Shown here piece after piece: positions 54,555 to 63,592 of a DNA stretch of 64,000 bases; the stretch's first letter is position 1, and every line of letters begins with the position of its first letter. A program made the translations under genes and the position numbers. The notes below the pieces were generated by a model, which did not search any database, was not told the origin of the DNA, and worked only from the letters and a program-made list of their open reading frames with translations. This DNA is from Pedobacter riviphilus (GTDB taxonomy: Bacteria; Bacteroidota; Bacteroidia; Sphingobacteriales; Sphingobacteriaceae): contig NZ_CP061171.1 of assembly GCF_014692875.1 (NCBI RefSeq), positions 4,278,001 to 4,342,000 on the forward strand. The letters run 5' to 3'.

Positions 54555-55493
54555 ATGAAAATAGGCCTCGACATAATGGGCGGAGACTATGCTCCCAAAG
54601 CAATTGTTTTGGGAGCAATAGCTGCTCATCAATCGCTTAACGCTGGAGAGCATTTAGTTCTTATTGGCGATACCGAACAGATTAAACCCATTCTTGCAGA
54701 AGAAGGTTTTAATCCAGATCATTTTGAATACGTTCATACTGATGAAGTAATTGGTATGGGCGAACATCCCACTAAAGCAATCGTTCAGAAACCAAATTCG
54801 AGCATAGCAGTTGGTTTCAACCTTTTAAAAGAAGGTAAAATCGATTCTTTCGCAAGTGCTGGTAACTCTGGGGCCATGTTGGTTGGCGCAGTCTTTAGCG
54901 TTAAAACCATCCCGGGCATTATCCGCCCTTGTTTATGTACAATTCTTCCAAAAATTAAAGGCGGTACTGGCTTACTGTTAGATGTAGGTGCAAATGCCGA
55001 CTGTAAACCTGATATTTTATTACAATTTGGCGTTTTAGGCAGTTTATCTGCAAAAAATCTTTTGCAGATAAACGATCCGAAAGTTGCCCTGATGAATATT
55101 GGCGAGGAAGATGAGAAAGGAAATATGCTAAGCATGGCTACTTTCCCGTTAATGAAAGAAACCAGCCTCTTCAACTTTGTTGGAAATGTGGAAGGAAGAG
55201 ATTTGTTTAACGATAAAGCTGATGTAATTGTGTGTGATGGTTTTACCGGAAATGTAATGCTAAAATTAGCAGAATCGTTTTACGTGCTTACCATCAAAAA
55301 GGGACTTAAAGATGAGTTCTTCGATCGTTTTAATTACGAACAATACGGCGGAAGTCCGGTTCTAGGTGTTAACGCCCCTGTTGTTATCGGGCATGGAATT
55401 TCTAGTCCGCTGGCTGTTAAAAATATGGTTCTACAATCCAGAGAAATGATCACTACGGGATTGGTAGAAAAAATTAGAATGGCATTTAAATAA
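54555..55493 (+). CDS. plsX: Phosphate acyltransferase PlsX
   Basis: PlsX makes acyl-phosphate from acyl-ACP, the first step of membrane phospholipid synthesis in this route. The 312-residue protein starts MKIGLDIMGGDYAPKAIVLG. It has SFASAGNSGAMLVGAVF, LLLDVGANADCKPDILLQF and VVIGHGISSPLAVKNM. It stands directly upstream of fabH (18-base gap), a standard pairing. Confidence 0.95.
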   Translation: MKIGLDIMGGDYAPKAIVLGAIAAHQSLNAGEHLVLIGDTEQIKPILAEEGFNPDHFEYVHTDEVIGMGEHPTKAIVQKPNSSIAVGFNLLKEGKIDSFASAGNSGAMLVGAVFSVKTIPGIIRPCLCTILPKIKGGTGLLLDVGANADCKPDILLQFGVLGSLSAKNLLQINDPKVALMNIGEEDEKGNMLSMATFPLMKETSLFNFVGNVEGRDLFNDKADVIVCDGFTGNVMLKLAESFYVLTIKKGLKDEFFDRFNYEQYGGSPVLGVNAPVVIGHGISSPLAVKNMVLQSREMITTGLVEKIRMAFK

Positions 55494-55511
55494 TTTATTA
55501 AAATTCTTAAA

Positions 55512-56510
55512 ATGAGTAAAATTCACGCTGCTATTACAGCAGTAAATGGTTACGTTCCCGACTATGTGCTTACAAACGCAGAGTTAGAAACCATGGTTGA
55601 TACTTCGGATGAATGGATTACCAGCAGAACGGGAATTAAAGAACGTAGAATTTTAAAGGGTGAAGGTTTAGGTACTTCTGATATGGCTGTTCATGCTGTA
55701 AACGGTTTACTTAAAAAGAGAGGAATTGATGCAAAAGAAATTGAACTGATTATCTTTTGCACCACTACACCAGATTTCACTTTCCCTGCAACTGCAAACG
55801 TTTTAGCCGATAAAATTGGCGCTACAAATGCCTGGGGTTACGATTTACAGGCCGCTTGTTCGGGCTTTATTTTCGGACTTTCTACTGGAGCATCATTCAT
55901 TGAATCAGGAAGGCATAAAAAAGTTTTAGTGGTTGGTGGCGATAAAATGTCGTCGATTATCAACTACGAAGACCGTACAACCTGTATCATTTTTGGTGAT
56001 GGTTGTGGCTGTGCCTTATTAGAGCCAAATGAAGAAGGTTTTGGTATTCAGGATTCTATCTTAAGAACAGATGGTTCAGGTAGAGATTTCTTAGGAATGA
56101 AAGCCGGAGGTTCAGTTAAACCTGCAACCCACGAAACCATTGATGCCAGAGAGCATTTTGCGCACCAAGAGGGGCCAACGGTATTTAAATTTGCCGTAAC
56201 CAATATGGCAGATGTTGCTGCCGAAATTATGGAACGCAACAGCTTAACAGCTGATGATGTTGCATGGTTGGTTCCACACCAGGCTAACAAACGCATCATC
56301 GATGCCACAGCAAACCGCATGGGGGTTACAACCGATAAGGTAATGATCAACATTGAACGTTACGGAAATACAACCAACGGAACCATTCCTTTATGTTTAT
56401 GGGAGTGGGAAAGCAGGTTGAAAAAAGGCGATAACATCGTTTTAGCTGCATTCGGTGGCGGTTTTACCTGGGGTTCGGTATACCTTAAATGGGCTTACGA
56501 CTCTGAATAA
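55512..56510 (+). CDS. fabH: 3-oxoacyl-ACP synthase III (FabH)
   Basis: FabH starts fatty-acid chains by condensing acetyl-CoA with malonyl-ACP. The 332-residue protein has the catalytic Cys in [12 protein letters not shown], His in [10 protein letters not shown] and Asn in [15 protein letters not shown]. The order DUF177-rpmF-plsX-fabH-accB-accC is that of a lipid synthesis cluster. This copy, not that at 46578, is the housekeeping one by context. Confidence 0.95.
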   Translation: MSKIHAAITAVNGYVPDYVLTNAELETMVDTSDEWITSRTGIKERRILKGEGLGTSDMAVHAVNGLLKKRGIDAKEIELIIFCTTTPDFTFPATANVLADKIGATNAWGYDLQAACSGFIFGLSTGASFIESGRHKKVLVVGGDKMSSIINYEDRTTCIIFGDGCGCALLEPNEEGFGIQDSILRTDGSGRDFLGMKAGGSVKPATHETIDAREHFAHQEGPTVFKFAVTNMADVAAEIMERNSLTADDVAWLVPHQANKRIIDATANRMGVTTDKVMINIERYGNTTNGTIPLCLWEWESRLKKGDNIVLAAFGGGFTWGSVYLKWAYDSE

Positions 56511-56514
56511 TTGA

Positions 56515-56600
56515 GTTGAGCGCCTGGAGTTGGGAGTTAATCAGTTGTGCAATAAAACATCATAGCCATTAACTATCAACCATTAAACCATCAACCTTAA
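56515..56600. repeat. Degenerate word repeats between fabH and accB
   Basis: Low-complexity words (gttgagcgcctggagttggg; aaccattaaaccatcaacc) similar to other spacers in this window. No gene. Confidence 0.3.
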
Positions 56601-56682
56601 GCGGTTGCAAAGAAAAATAAAACAAAAAAAGTATAACTTAGTTAATTCAATAAACACTATTTTTTACATAAAAGCCTAAAAA

Positions 56683-57159
56683 ATGGATATCAAACAAATA
56701 CAGGAACTGATTAAATTTGTTTCTCGTTCTGGAGTAAATGAAGTTGCTATTGAGCAAGAAAATTTCAAAATCACGATCAAAACAAACCAAGCACCAACAG
56801 TTGTGCATGCTACAGTACCTCAAGCTCCGCTTGTACAGGCTGCTGCCCCTGTTGCCACAGCTCCTACTGCTCCAAATGCAGCAACACCTGCTGTACCAGT
56901 TGCAGAAGACACTTCAAAATACATTACTATTAAATCGCCAATGATCGGTACTTTCTATCGTTCAGCTAGTCCAGAAAAACCAATGTTTGTTAATGTTGGC
57001 GATGAGATCAGTACAGGTAAAGTAGTTTGTATTATTGAGGCAATGAAACTTTTCAACGAGATTGAAAGTGAAGTTTCAGGCCGTATCGTTAAAATATTGG
57101 TTGATAATGCATCACCTGTAGAATACGATCAACCGTTATTTTTAGTAGAACCTATTTAA
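56683..57159 (+). CDS. accB: Acetyl-CoA carboxylase biotin carrier protein (AccB)
   Basis: The biotin-carrying part of acetyl-CoA carboxylase. The 158-residue protein has an N-terminal segment, an Ala/Pro/Thr/Val-rich linker (about residues 45-80) and a biotinyl domain. The modified Lys is in CIIEAMKLFNEIE near residue 123. accC follows after a MITE-like repeat. Confidence 0.95.
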   Translation: MDIKQIQELIKFVSRSGVNEVAIEQENFKITIKTNQAPTVVHATVPQAPLVQAAAPVATAPTAPNAATPAVPVAEDTSKYITIKSPMIGTFYRSASPEKPMFVNVGDEISTGKVVCIIEAMKLFNEIESEVSGRIVKILVDNASPVEYDQPLFLVEPI

Positions 57160-57164
57160 AGATT

Positions 57165-57262
57165 GACGTCACCCTGACCTGTAGCGCAGCGAAAAGCTAC
57201 GAAGTAAATTTATTTCAGGGTCTTCTTTTTAAATGGATGCTGAAATGAATTCAGCATGACGA
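57165..57262. repeat. MITE-like intergenic repeat, copy 2 (inverted relative to 48093-48216)
   Basis: A 98-base element with ends CGTCACCCTGA (57167) and TCAGCATGACG (57262) and the same internal words as copy 1 (atttatttcagggtcttc; atgctgaaatgaattcagcat) in reverse. It lies between accB and accC inside a probable operon, so it may alter mRNA stability or termination there. Confidence 0.7.
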
Positions 57263-57295
57263 TTATTTTAGAACAGAGACGAAACGTAAAAAATT

Positions 57296-58635
57296 ATGTT
57301 TAAAAAAATACTAATTGCCAACAGGGGTGAAATCGCTTTGCGTATTATCCGTACCTGTAAGGAAATGGGCATCAAAACGGTTGCTGTTTACTCTACTGCA
57401 GATCGCGAGAGTTTACACGTACGTTTTGCTGATGAGGCTGTTTGTATTGGCCCCCGCCTAGTAAAGATTCTTATTTAAATATCCCAAATATTATCTCGGC
57501 TGCAGAATTAACTAACGCCGATGCCATACACCCAGGTTATGGTTTCTTATCAGAAAATGCTAAGTTTTCTAACATTTGCCGTGAGTATAACATCAAATTT
57601 ATTGGTGCTACCCCAGAGCAGATTAATGGCATGGGCGATAAAGCTTCTGCAAAAGAGACCATGAAAATTGCCGGTGTTCCAACCATCCCAGGATCTGAAG
57701 GCTTGCTTACCAGCGTTAAAGAAGGTATTGCAATTGCCAATGAAATGGGCTACCCGGTTATCTTAAAAGCTACTGCCGGCGGCGGTGGCCGTGGTATGCG
57801 TGTGGTTTGGAAAGATGAAGATTTCGAAAATGCCTGGGACAGTGCACGTCAGGAATCTGGTGCAGCATTTGGTAACGATGGTTTATATTTAGAAAAATAC
57901 ATTGAAGATCCACGTCACATTGAAATCCAGATTATCGGAGATCAGTTTGGCAAAGCCTGCCACTTATCAGAACGCGATTGTTCAATCCAGCGCCGTCACC
58001 AGAAATTGGTAGAAGAATCTCCTTCTCCTTTCATGACTGACGAACTCCGCCAGAGAATGGGTGAAGCAGCAATTAAAGGAGCAATGGCTGTAAATTATGA
58101 AGGAGCAGGTACAATCGAATTTTTGGTTGATAAACACCGTAACTTCTACTTTATGGAAATGAACACCCGTATCCAGGTAGAGCACCCAGTTACCGAAGAG
58201 GTGATTAATTTCGATTTAATTAAAGAACAGATTAAAGTGGCTGCCGGAATTCCGATTTCAGGTAAAAACTATACCCCTGAAATGCACGCTATTGAGTGCC
58301 GTATCAACGCAGAAGATCCGGCAAATAACTTCCGTCCTTCTCCAGGTAAAATCACGAATTTCCATTCGCCAGGTGGCCATGGTGTTCGTGTTGATACGCA
58401 CGTTTATGCTGGTTATTCAATTCCTTCGAATTATGATTCGATGATTGCAAAATTAATCTGCGTGGCCCAAACCCGCGAAGAGGCCATTTGTACCATGGAG
58501 CGTGCGCTTAGCGAATTTGTAATTGAAGGGATTAAAACGACCATTCCTTTTCATTTACAGTTGATGAAAGATCCTAACTTCAGGGCAGGTAATTTCACTA
58601 CGAAATTTATGGAAACATTTGAATTTTCGGAATAA
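57296..58635 (+). CDS. accC: Acetyl-CoA carboxylase biotin carboxylase (AccC; frameshifted as sequenced)
   Basis: AccC carboxylates biotin on AccB. The N-terminal part from 57296 ([20 protein letters not shown]) stops at 57478. The rest reads from another frame (opening [19 protein letters not shown]). The switch is at a run of five C (57451-57455); six C would give [14 protein letters not shown] and one continuous protein of about 446 residues. Downstream are the ATP-grasp region ([16 protein letters not shown]), [15 protein letters not shown] and the C-terminal domain. AccC is normally essential, so a base-call error is the best explanation. Confidence 0.93.
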
Positions 58636-58662
58636 TATAAACTATTTCTATATTTAACACGT

Positions 58663-58700
58663 AAATACCATTCTATTCAAATAGAATGGTATTTTTGTTT
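58663..58700 (+). terminator. Terminator hairpin after accC, overlapping the tatC promoter
   Basis: Stem AAATACCATTCTAT (58663-58676) / ATAGAATGGTATTT (58681-58694) followed by tttgtttt. Its 3' arm and T-tract also contain the TATTTTTG box of the tatC promoter. Confidence 0.75.
58690..58697 (+). promoter_or_regulatory. -7 promoter box for tatC
   Basis: TATTTTTG lies within the terminator's 3' side and ends eight bases before the ATG at 58706. Confidence 0.4.
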
Positions 58701-58705
58701 TCAAC

Positions 58706-59587
58706 ATGAGCGACACTAAAAAAACTTCACTTACAAAAGCTATCGGGCAAAGGAGCACCACTTTAGAGGCAGAAATGTCTTTTTTCGATCACCTGGATGT
58801 TCTCCGTAAACATTTAATCAGAGCCGTAATTGCCATTGCCGTTTTTACGGGTATCGCTTTTTACTTCAATGAAGAGATTCTTGATAAAATAATTTTTGGC
58901 CCGAAAAAACCAGATTTCTGGACATATCGCATGATGTGTAAGCTGGTAGAACACTTCCCGTCATTAGGCAAGGATATGTGTATCACCAAAATTAATGGCG
59001 AAATTATCAATACTGAGATGGCTGGTCAATTTAACCTTCAGTTAAATGTTTGTGTAATGTGCGGTATTGTGGTTGGCTTTCCTTATTTATTGTGGGAAAT
59101 CTGGCGTTTTATTAAACCGGCATTACATGAAAACGAACGTAAATCGGCCAGTGGTTTTGTATTCTTCGCATCGGTACTTTTCATTATTGGTATCTTTTTC
59201 GGATACTTTGTGGTATGCCCGCTATCAGTTAACTTTTTAACAGGTTATACGGTAAGTGCCGAAATTAAAAATACATTCACAGTTGATTCGTATCTGTCAT
59301 CTGTTGCAACTTTAACTTTAGGCACAGGGATTATCTTCGAACTTCCAGTTATTATTTTCATTTTGTCTAAACTTGGGTTGATGACACCAAAACTGATGAG
59401 ATCGAGCAGAAGGTATGCCGCAGTTATTATCTTAATCATTGCCGCTATCGTTACGCCAACACCTGATATTATGACAATGCTAATTGTAGCTACGCCATTG
59501 TTCTTGCTTTATGAGCTGAGTATTTTTGTATCAGCCTACATAGAAAAAAAGAAGAAAAAGGCTGATGCTGCTTTCTACGCTAACTAA
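58706..59587 (+). CDS. tatC: Twin-arginine translocase subunit TatC
   Basis: TatC binds twin-arginine signal peptides and is the receptor of the Tat export system. The 293-residue protein has about six membrane helices. It starts FFDHLDVLRKHLIRAV, has WEIWRFIKPALHENERK and the conserved FELPVIIFILSKLGL. A cytoplasmic insert of about 50 residues after the first helix (YRMMCKLVEHFPSLGKDMC) is usual in Bacteroidota. tatA was not seen in the window. Confidence 0.95.
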   Translation: MSDTKKTSLTKAIGQRSTTLEAEMSFFDHLDVLRKHLIRAVIAIAVFTGIAFYFNEEILDKIIFGPKKPDFWTYRMMCKLVEHFPSLGKDMCITKINGEIINTEMAGQFNLQLNVCVMCGIVVGFPYLLWEIWRFIKPALHENERKSASGFVFFASVLFIIGIFFGYFVVCPLSVNFLTGYTVSAEIKNTFTVDSYLSSVATLTLGTGIIFELPVIIFILSKLGLMTPKLMRSSRRYAAVIILIIAAIVTPTPDIMTMLIVATPLFLLYELSIFVSAYIEKKKKKADAAFYAN

Positions 59588-59621
59588 CAAAAACATTACG
59601 AATAGATTTTATAATTCTCTA

Positions 59622-59629
59622 TAAATTTG
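59622..59629 (+). promoter_or_regulatory. -7 promoter box abutting the rpiB start
   Basis: TAAATTTG ends three bases before the ATG at 59633, giving a leaderless-type arrangement. Confidence 0.5.
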
Positions 59630-59632
59630 ACA

Positions 59633-60070
59633 ATGTCTGATACAAAAATTAAAATTGCTATTGGAGCGGATCACGCTGGGTTTGAATACAAAGAAATATT
59701 AAAAGATTTTTTACAGAATTACGAAGTAAAAGATTTTGGTACTTACTCAGAAAATTCTGTTGATTACCCAGATTTCGCCCATCCGGTTGCTACTGCTGTA
59801 GAAAATGGAGAATTTACCTATGGGATTTTACTTTGCGGATCGGCAAACGGTGTAGCCATCACCGCGAACAAACATCAGCACATCAGAGCAGGTTTATGTT
59901 GGGAGAATGAAGTTGCTTCTTTAGTCCGCAAGCACAACAACGCAAACGTTTTGTGTATACCTGCCAGATTTGTTTCGGAAGAACTGGCTAAAGAGATTAC
60001 CACAACTTTTTTAACTACTGAATTTGAGGGTGGTCGTCACCAAAACAGAGTTGAAAAGATTTCGTGTTAA
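59633..60070 (+). CDS. rpiB: Ribose-5-phosphate isomerase B (RpiB)
   Basis: RpiB interconverts ribulose-5-phosphate and ribose-5-phosphate in the pentose phosphate pathway. The 145-residue protein starts IKIAIGADHAGFEYKEIL, and the active-site Cys is in ILLCGSANGVAITANKH. Arg and His residues lie in the C-terminal part (EFEGGRHQNRVEKI). The ATG at 59633 is chosen over the TTG at 59627. Confidence 0.93.
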   Translation: MSDTKIKIAIGADHAGFEYKEILKDFLQNYEVKDFGTYSENSVDYPDFAHPVATAVENGEFTYGILLCGSANGVAITANKHQHIRAGLCWENEVASLVRKHNNANVLCIPARFVSEELAKEITTTFLTTEFEGGRHQNRVEKISC

Positions 60071-60097
60071 CAAGAAACTTAACTAACTATTATCATA

Positions 60098-61732
60098 ATG
60101 AACAAAAAGTTTTTAACCCTTGGCTTGGTATCGCTTGTTACCGCAAGTTGCTTCAGCCAAATTAAGCCGCTTAAACCTAATCCTGATGCGATAAGGTTTA
60201 GCAAGGCCATTAACTCAGAGAACGCTTACAAACATCTTTCTGTTTTAGCTTCTGATGAATATGAAGGCCGCGAAACAGGTACAAAAGGTGCCTGGATGGC
60301 TGCTGATTATATCCGTGATTATTTTCAATCGCTGGGATTAAAAGCACCGGTAAATGGTAGCTATTTCCAAAAAATAGATTTAATCAATTATACTGTTAAC
60401 GAAAGTGTACTTACGATTAATGGACAGCCAAAACAAGTTAATAAGGATTTTCTAATTCCAATCACCTCGGTTGGTCCTAATGGCTTTATATTTAATACAG
60501 ATGAAATCGTTTTTGCAGGTTATGGAATTAACAGGGAGGATTATAATGATTTTGAAGGTCTGAATCTTGAAGGAAAGGTTGTAATGATCTTTTCGGCCTC
60601 ACCGCTTACCGCTGGCACCGAAAAACCAACTCCCCGTAGCCTAGCCATGGCAAGGCAGAAAAAAATATCATATCTGGCACAGAATAAAGCAAAAGCAGTG
60701 ATCTTAATCGACACGGATTTCGATAAATTGGCTGATTATTCTAAAACTACTGCAATAACCGGTAGGTTAATGCTAAAAAACAAAGAAACCGAAATTGCTT
60801 TGCAGAAACAGAATCCATTTAATGTTATCACCATTTCTGAGGCAACAGCTAATGATATTTTTAAGGCTGCAGGTACGTCTGTACAGGATATAGCAAAAAA
60901 AATATTAGAAAGTAAAAAACCGGCTTCTCAAACAATAAATATTTCACTATCGGCAAGTTCACGTAAAAAAGAAAATGAAGTGCGTGGGGAGAATGTCCTG
61001 GGTTTCTTAGAAGGATCTGATCCAAAATTAAAGAAAGAGATTCTAATCATTACAGGTCACTATGACCACATTGGTATCACTCCGGATGCTGTAGGTACAG
61101 ATAAAATAAACAACGGTGCAGATGATGATGGATCGGGCACCACTGGTGTTTTACTAATGGCAAAAGCATTTGTAAATGCAAAAAAAGCTGGAAAAGGCCC
61201 CAAAAGGAGCATTTTATTTATGACCGTAGTTGGTGAAGAAAAAGGACTTTTTGGATCTGAGTGGTACTCAGAGCACCCGGTTTTCCCTGTTGAAAATACC
61301 ATTGCAGATTTAAATACCGATATGATCGGCCGTACAGGTGAAGAGTATCTGGGCAAACCCGATTCGGCCAATTACATCTATTCGGTTGGTTCGAATATGT
61401 TAAGTAGCGAATTGGGCAAATTAAGCGAACAGGTAAATGCAACCTATACCAAAATGAAGCTTGATTATAAATACGATGATCCAAAAGATCCGGAACGGAT
61501 ATATTACCGGTCTGACCACTATAATTTCGCTAAACTAGGTATTCCGATCATCTTCTACTATGATGGCATGTTACAGCAGGACTACCACAGACCTGGTGAT
61601 GAAGTAAGCAAAATTAACTTTCCACTTTTATCCAAAAGGGCAAAATTAACCTACTTTACCGCATGGGAACTGGCTAACAGACCTAAACGTCCAGCAGTGG
61701 ATATGGATGGAAAAGGTAATCTGAAAAAATAA
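60098..61732 (+). CDS. M28-family aminopeptidase, exported
   Basis: A 544-residue zinc peptidase. A signal segment ends near VTASC, with Cys at residue 18 as a possible lipobox. A PA-like inserted domain lies between about residues 130 and 280. The zinc-peptidase core has ITGHYDHIG, NNGADDDGSGTTG, VGEEKGLFGSEWYSEH, and later NTDMIGR and SDHYNFAKLGIP. These are the M28 metal ligands and the catalytic Glu-Glu. It probably trims peptides in the periplasm or at the surface. Confidence 0.9.
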   Translation: MNKKFLTLGLVSLVTASCFSQIKPLKPNPDAIRFSKAINSENAYKHLSVLASDEYEGRETGTKGAWMAADYIRDYFQSLGLKAPVNGSYFQKIDLINYTVNESVLTINGQPKQVNKDFLIPITSVGPNGFIFNTDEIVFAGYGINREDYNDFEGLNLEGKVVMIFSASPLTAGTEKPTPRSLAMARQKKISYLAQNKAKAVILIDTDFDKLADYSKTTAITGRLMLKNKETEIALQKQNPFNVITISEATANDIFKAAGTSVQDIAKKILESKKPASQTINISLSASSRKKENEVRGENVLGFLEGSDPKLKKEILIITGHYDHIGITPDAVGTDKINNGADDDGSGTTGVLLMAKAFVNAKKAGKGPKRSILFMTVVGEEKGLFGSEWYSEHPVFPVENTIADLNTDMIGRTGEEYLGKPDSANYIYSVGSNMLSSELGKLSEQVNATYTKMKLDYKYDDPKDPERIYYRSDHYNFAKLGIPIIFYYDGMLQQDYHRPGDEVSKINFPLLSKRAKLTYFTAWELANRPKRPAVDMDGKGNLKK

Positions 61733-61799
61733 TTTCCATAGTTTATTTTTTTTACTACATTGTTCTTATCATTTTAACCTTTTAAAATCTTTAAAATTT

Positions 61800-62023
61800 A
61801 TGAAAAAACTTAGTAGAAATGAAATGAAAGTTGTTAATGGGGGGTTGCTGCTGTTGCTTATGAATGCTGTGTGTACACAGATACAGAAACAGGAGGTTTT
61901 TACAGACGTTGTGGTCTTACTGAACAAGCAGCGCAAGATCTTGTGGATGATGGTGGTGCCGATCCTAATATGAATTCATATTATGAATGTGGTGGGACAT
62001 ATCATTTTCCAGGGGAGTGGTAA
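61800..62023 (+). CDS. Double-glycine-leader Cys-rich peptide precursor (frameshifted as sequenced)
   Basis: The ATG at 61800 opens MKKLSRNEMKVVNGG, a leader of the Bacteroidota type that ends in Gly-Gly. As sequenced the frame then gives LLLLLMNAVCTQ and stops at 61973 (57 residues). If the run of six G (61839-61844) has seven, the frame continues as VAAVAYECCVYTDTETGG, then four-Cys polar sequence, to SYYECGGTYHFPGEW and the stop at 62021-62023 (74 residues). The restored core (59 residues, Cys at 8, 9, 23 and 49) is far more natural, and a strong terminator follows. Such peptides are usually cut after GG and exported by a peptidase-containing ABC transporter, which I do not see in this window. 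Confidence 0.7.
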
Positions 62024-62039
62024 TAAATTTAAAAATTAT

Positions 62040-62066
62040 GTCCCGGGTCAATCTCGGGACTTTTTT
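62040..62066 (+). terminator. Terminator after the GG-leader peptide gene
   Basis: Stem GTCCCG (62040-62045) / CGGGAC (62055-62060) followed by tttttt. It sits 17 bases after the restored stop codon, which supports the longer reading of the peptide. Confidence 0.8.
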
Positions 62067-62176
62067 ATGCACATTACTTTTGGTGCCTACATAAATTCCT
62101 ATCTTTGGTTTTTAACGAAGTAGCGCCAAACTAAAAGTAGCTATTCTTCGTTACCCCTATAATAATATTGCCATTG

Positions 62177-63562
62177 ATGAAAACTGCCGAGGAATTTTTA
62201 GAGAAATCTGATGAGAAAGCTTTCGATTTACCGCACCGCAAAACCATAAATTATAATATTGGTAAATACAATGCAGCTGTTGAACGGGGTTTATCAAAAT
62301 TCGAAAATTTAGAGGCATCCAAAAAAAAGGCACACGTAATTAAATGGCGTGTAATGGAAAACCTTGATAAATTCTTACCGGAGTTTGAATCAAATTTCCA
62401 ACGTCGGGGCGGTAAGGTAATCTGGGCCAATAATGCTGAAGAAGCCCAACAGGAAATTCTCAACATCATCAAAAGAAACAACGGCAAAACAGTTATCAAA
62501 TCAAAATCGATGACCACCGAGGAAATCCACTTAAACGATTTTCTGGAAAAAAACGATATCGAATCTTTAGAAAGTGATTTGGGCGAATATATCGTTCAAT
62601 TGCTTGGTCAGGCTCCATACCATATTGTTACTCCCGCCATGCACTTAAGTGCAACAGATATTGCACAGTTATTTCACGATAAATTTGGCACACCTATCGA
62701 TGCCACTCCCCCTCAGCTGGTGCAAAAAGCAAGGGAATTACTCCGCGATAAATACTTAAATGCTGATATCGGTATTAGCGGTGGCAATTTTTTAATAGCC
62801 GATACCGGAAGTATTGCCTTGACGGAGAATGAAGGTAATGCGCGTTTAAGTACCACTTTCCCAAAAATCCATATTGCCATAGTAGGCATCGAAAAGGTAA
62901 TTCCTTCTATAGCAGACCTTGATCTTTTCTGGCCTTTACTGGCATCACATGGAACCGGTCAGAACTTAACGGTTTACAATACCATTTTAAGTGGTCCACG
63001 CCAACCTAATGAAACAGACGGGCCAGAAGAAATGTATGTGATTTTGCTGGATAATGGCCGAACCAATTTATTGGCACAAAAAGATCAAAGACAAGGCTTG
63101 TATTGCATCCGTTGCGGTGCGTGTTTAAATGCTTGTCCGGTTTATAAAAATATCGGTGGTCACACTTATAACACAACCTATAGCGGGCCTATCGGTTCGG
63201 TAATCACCCCTCATTTAAAGGGCATGGAAGAATTTAAACATTTAAGTTATGCTTCTAGTCTTTGCGGTAAATGTTCTGAGGTATGCCCGGTAAAAATCGA
63301 CATCCACAAAATGCTCCTGCTAAACCGAAGGGATGCCGCCTCAGGGCATGAAAACGGCAAAAAAGAGGAAATTGGTTGGAGCATGTTTAGCAGAATGATG
63401 CAAAAACGCAAGTGGATGGATTTCTTTGGTGGGAAATTTAAAAATTTTATGCTTAGCACTTTCTTTAAAAAGAGTTGGGGCAAATACCGCGAAATGCCAA
63501 AAGTTGCCGATAAATCTTTTGCTAAACAATGGGAAGAATTGAAAAAAAATAAGGAGTCTTAA
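62177..63562 (+). CDS. LutB-like iron-sulfur lactate utilization protein
   Basis: A 461-residue protein of the LutB/LldF group. An N-terminal LUD domain (SKSMTTEEIHLNDFLEKNDI; GNFLIADTGSIALTENEGN) precedes two 4Fe-4S motifs, CIRCGACLNACPVYKNIG and SSLCGKCSEVCPVKIDIHK. The C-terminal region is basic. It belongs to the non-flavin lactate dehydrogenase complex in other bacteria; lutA and lutC are not beside it here. The ATG at 62177 is used (a TTG lies at 62168). Confidence 0.87.
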   Translation: MKTAEEFLEKSDEKAFDLPHRKTINYNIGKYNAAVERGLSKFENLEASKKKAHVIKWRVMENLDKFLPEFESNFQRRGGKVIWANNAEEAQQEILNIIKRNNGKTVIKSKSMTTEEIHLNDFLEKNDIESLESDLGEYIVQLLGQAPYHIVTPAMHLSATDIAQLFHDKFGTPIDATPPQLVQKARELLRDKYLNADIGISGGNFLIADTGSIALTENEGNARLSTTFPKIHIAIVGIEKVIPSIADLDLFWPLLASHGTGQNLTVYNTILSGPRQPNETDGPEEMYVILLDNGRTNLLAQKDQRQGLYCIRCGACLNACPVYKNIGGHTYNTTYSGPIGSVITPHLKGMEEFKHLSYASSLCGKCSEVCPVKIDIHKMLLLNRRDAASGHENGKKEEIGWSMFSRMMQKRKWMDFFGGKFKNFMLSTFFKKSWGKYREMPKVADKSFAKQWEELKKNKES

Positions 63563-63592
63563 ATCAGGACTCATTAGTCAAAATAACCAGAT

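Noticed and set aside
57442-58635. accC starting at the internal TTG at 57442
   Set aside because: The N-terminal ATP-grasp segment ([13 protein letters not shown]) is encoded upstream in the frame from 57296; the TTG frame is an artefact of the missing C.
61800-61973. The 57-residue hydrophobic peptide read as sequenced
   Set aside because: Its core is unusual after the leader, it stops well before the terminator, and the one-G-longer frame gives a natural Cys-rich core that ends next to the terminator.
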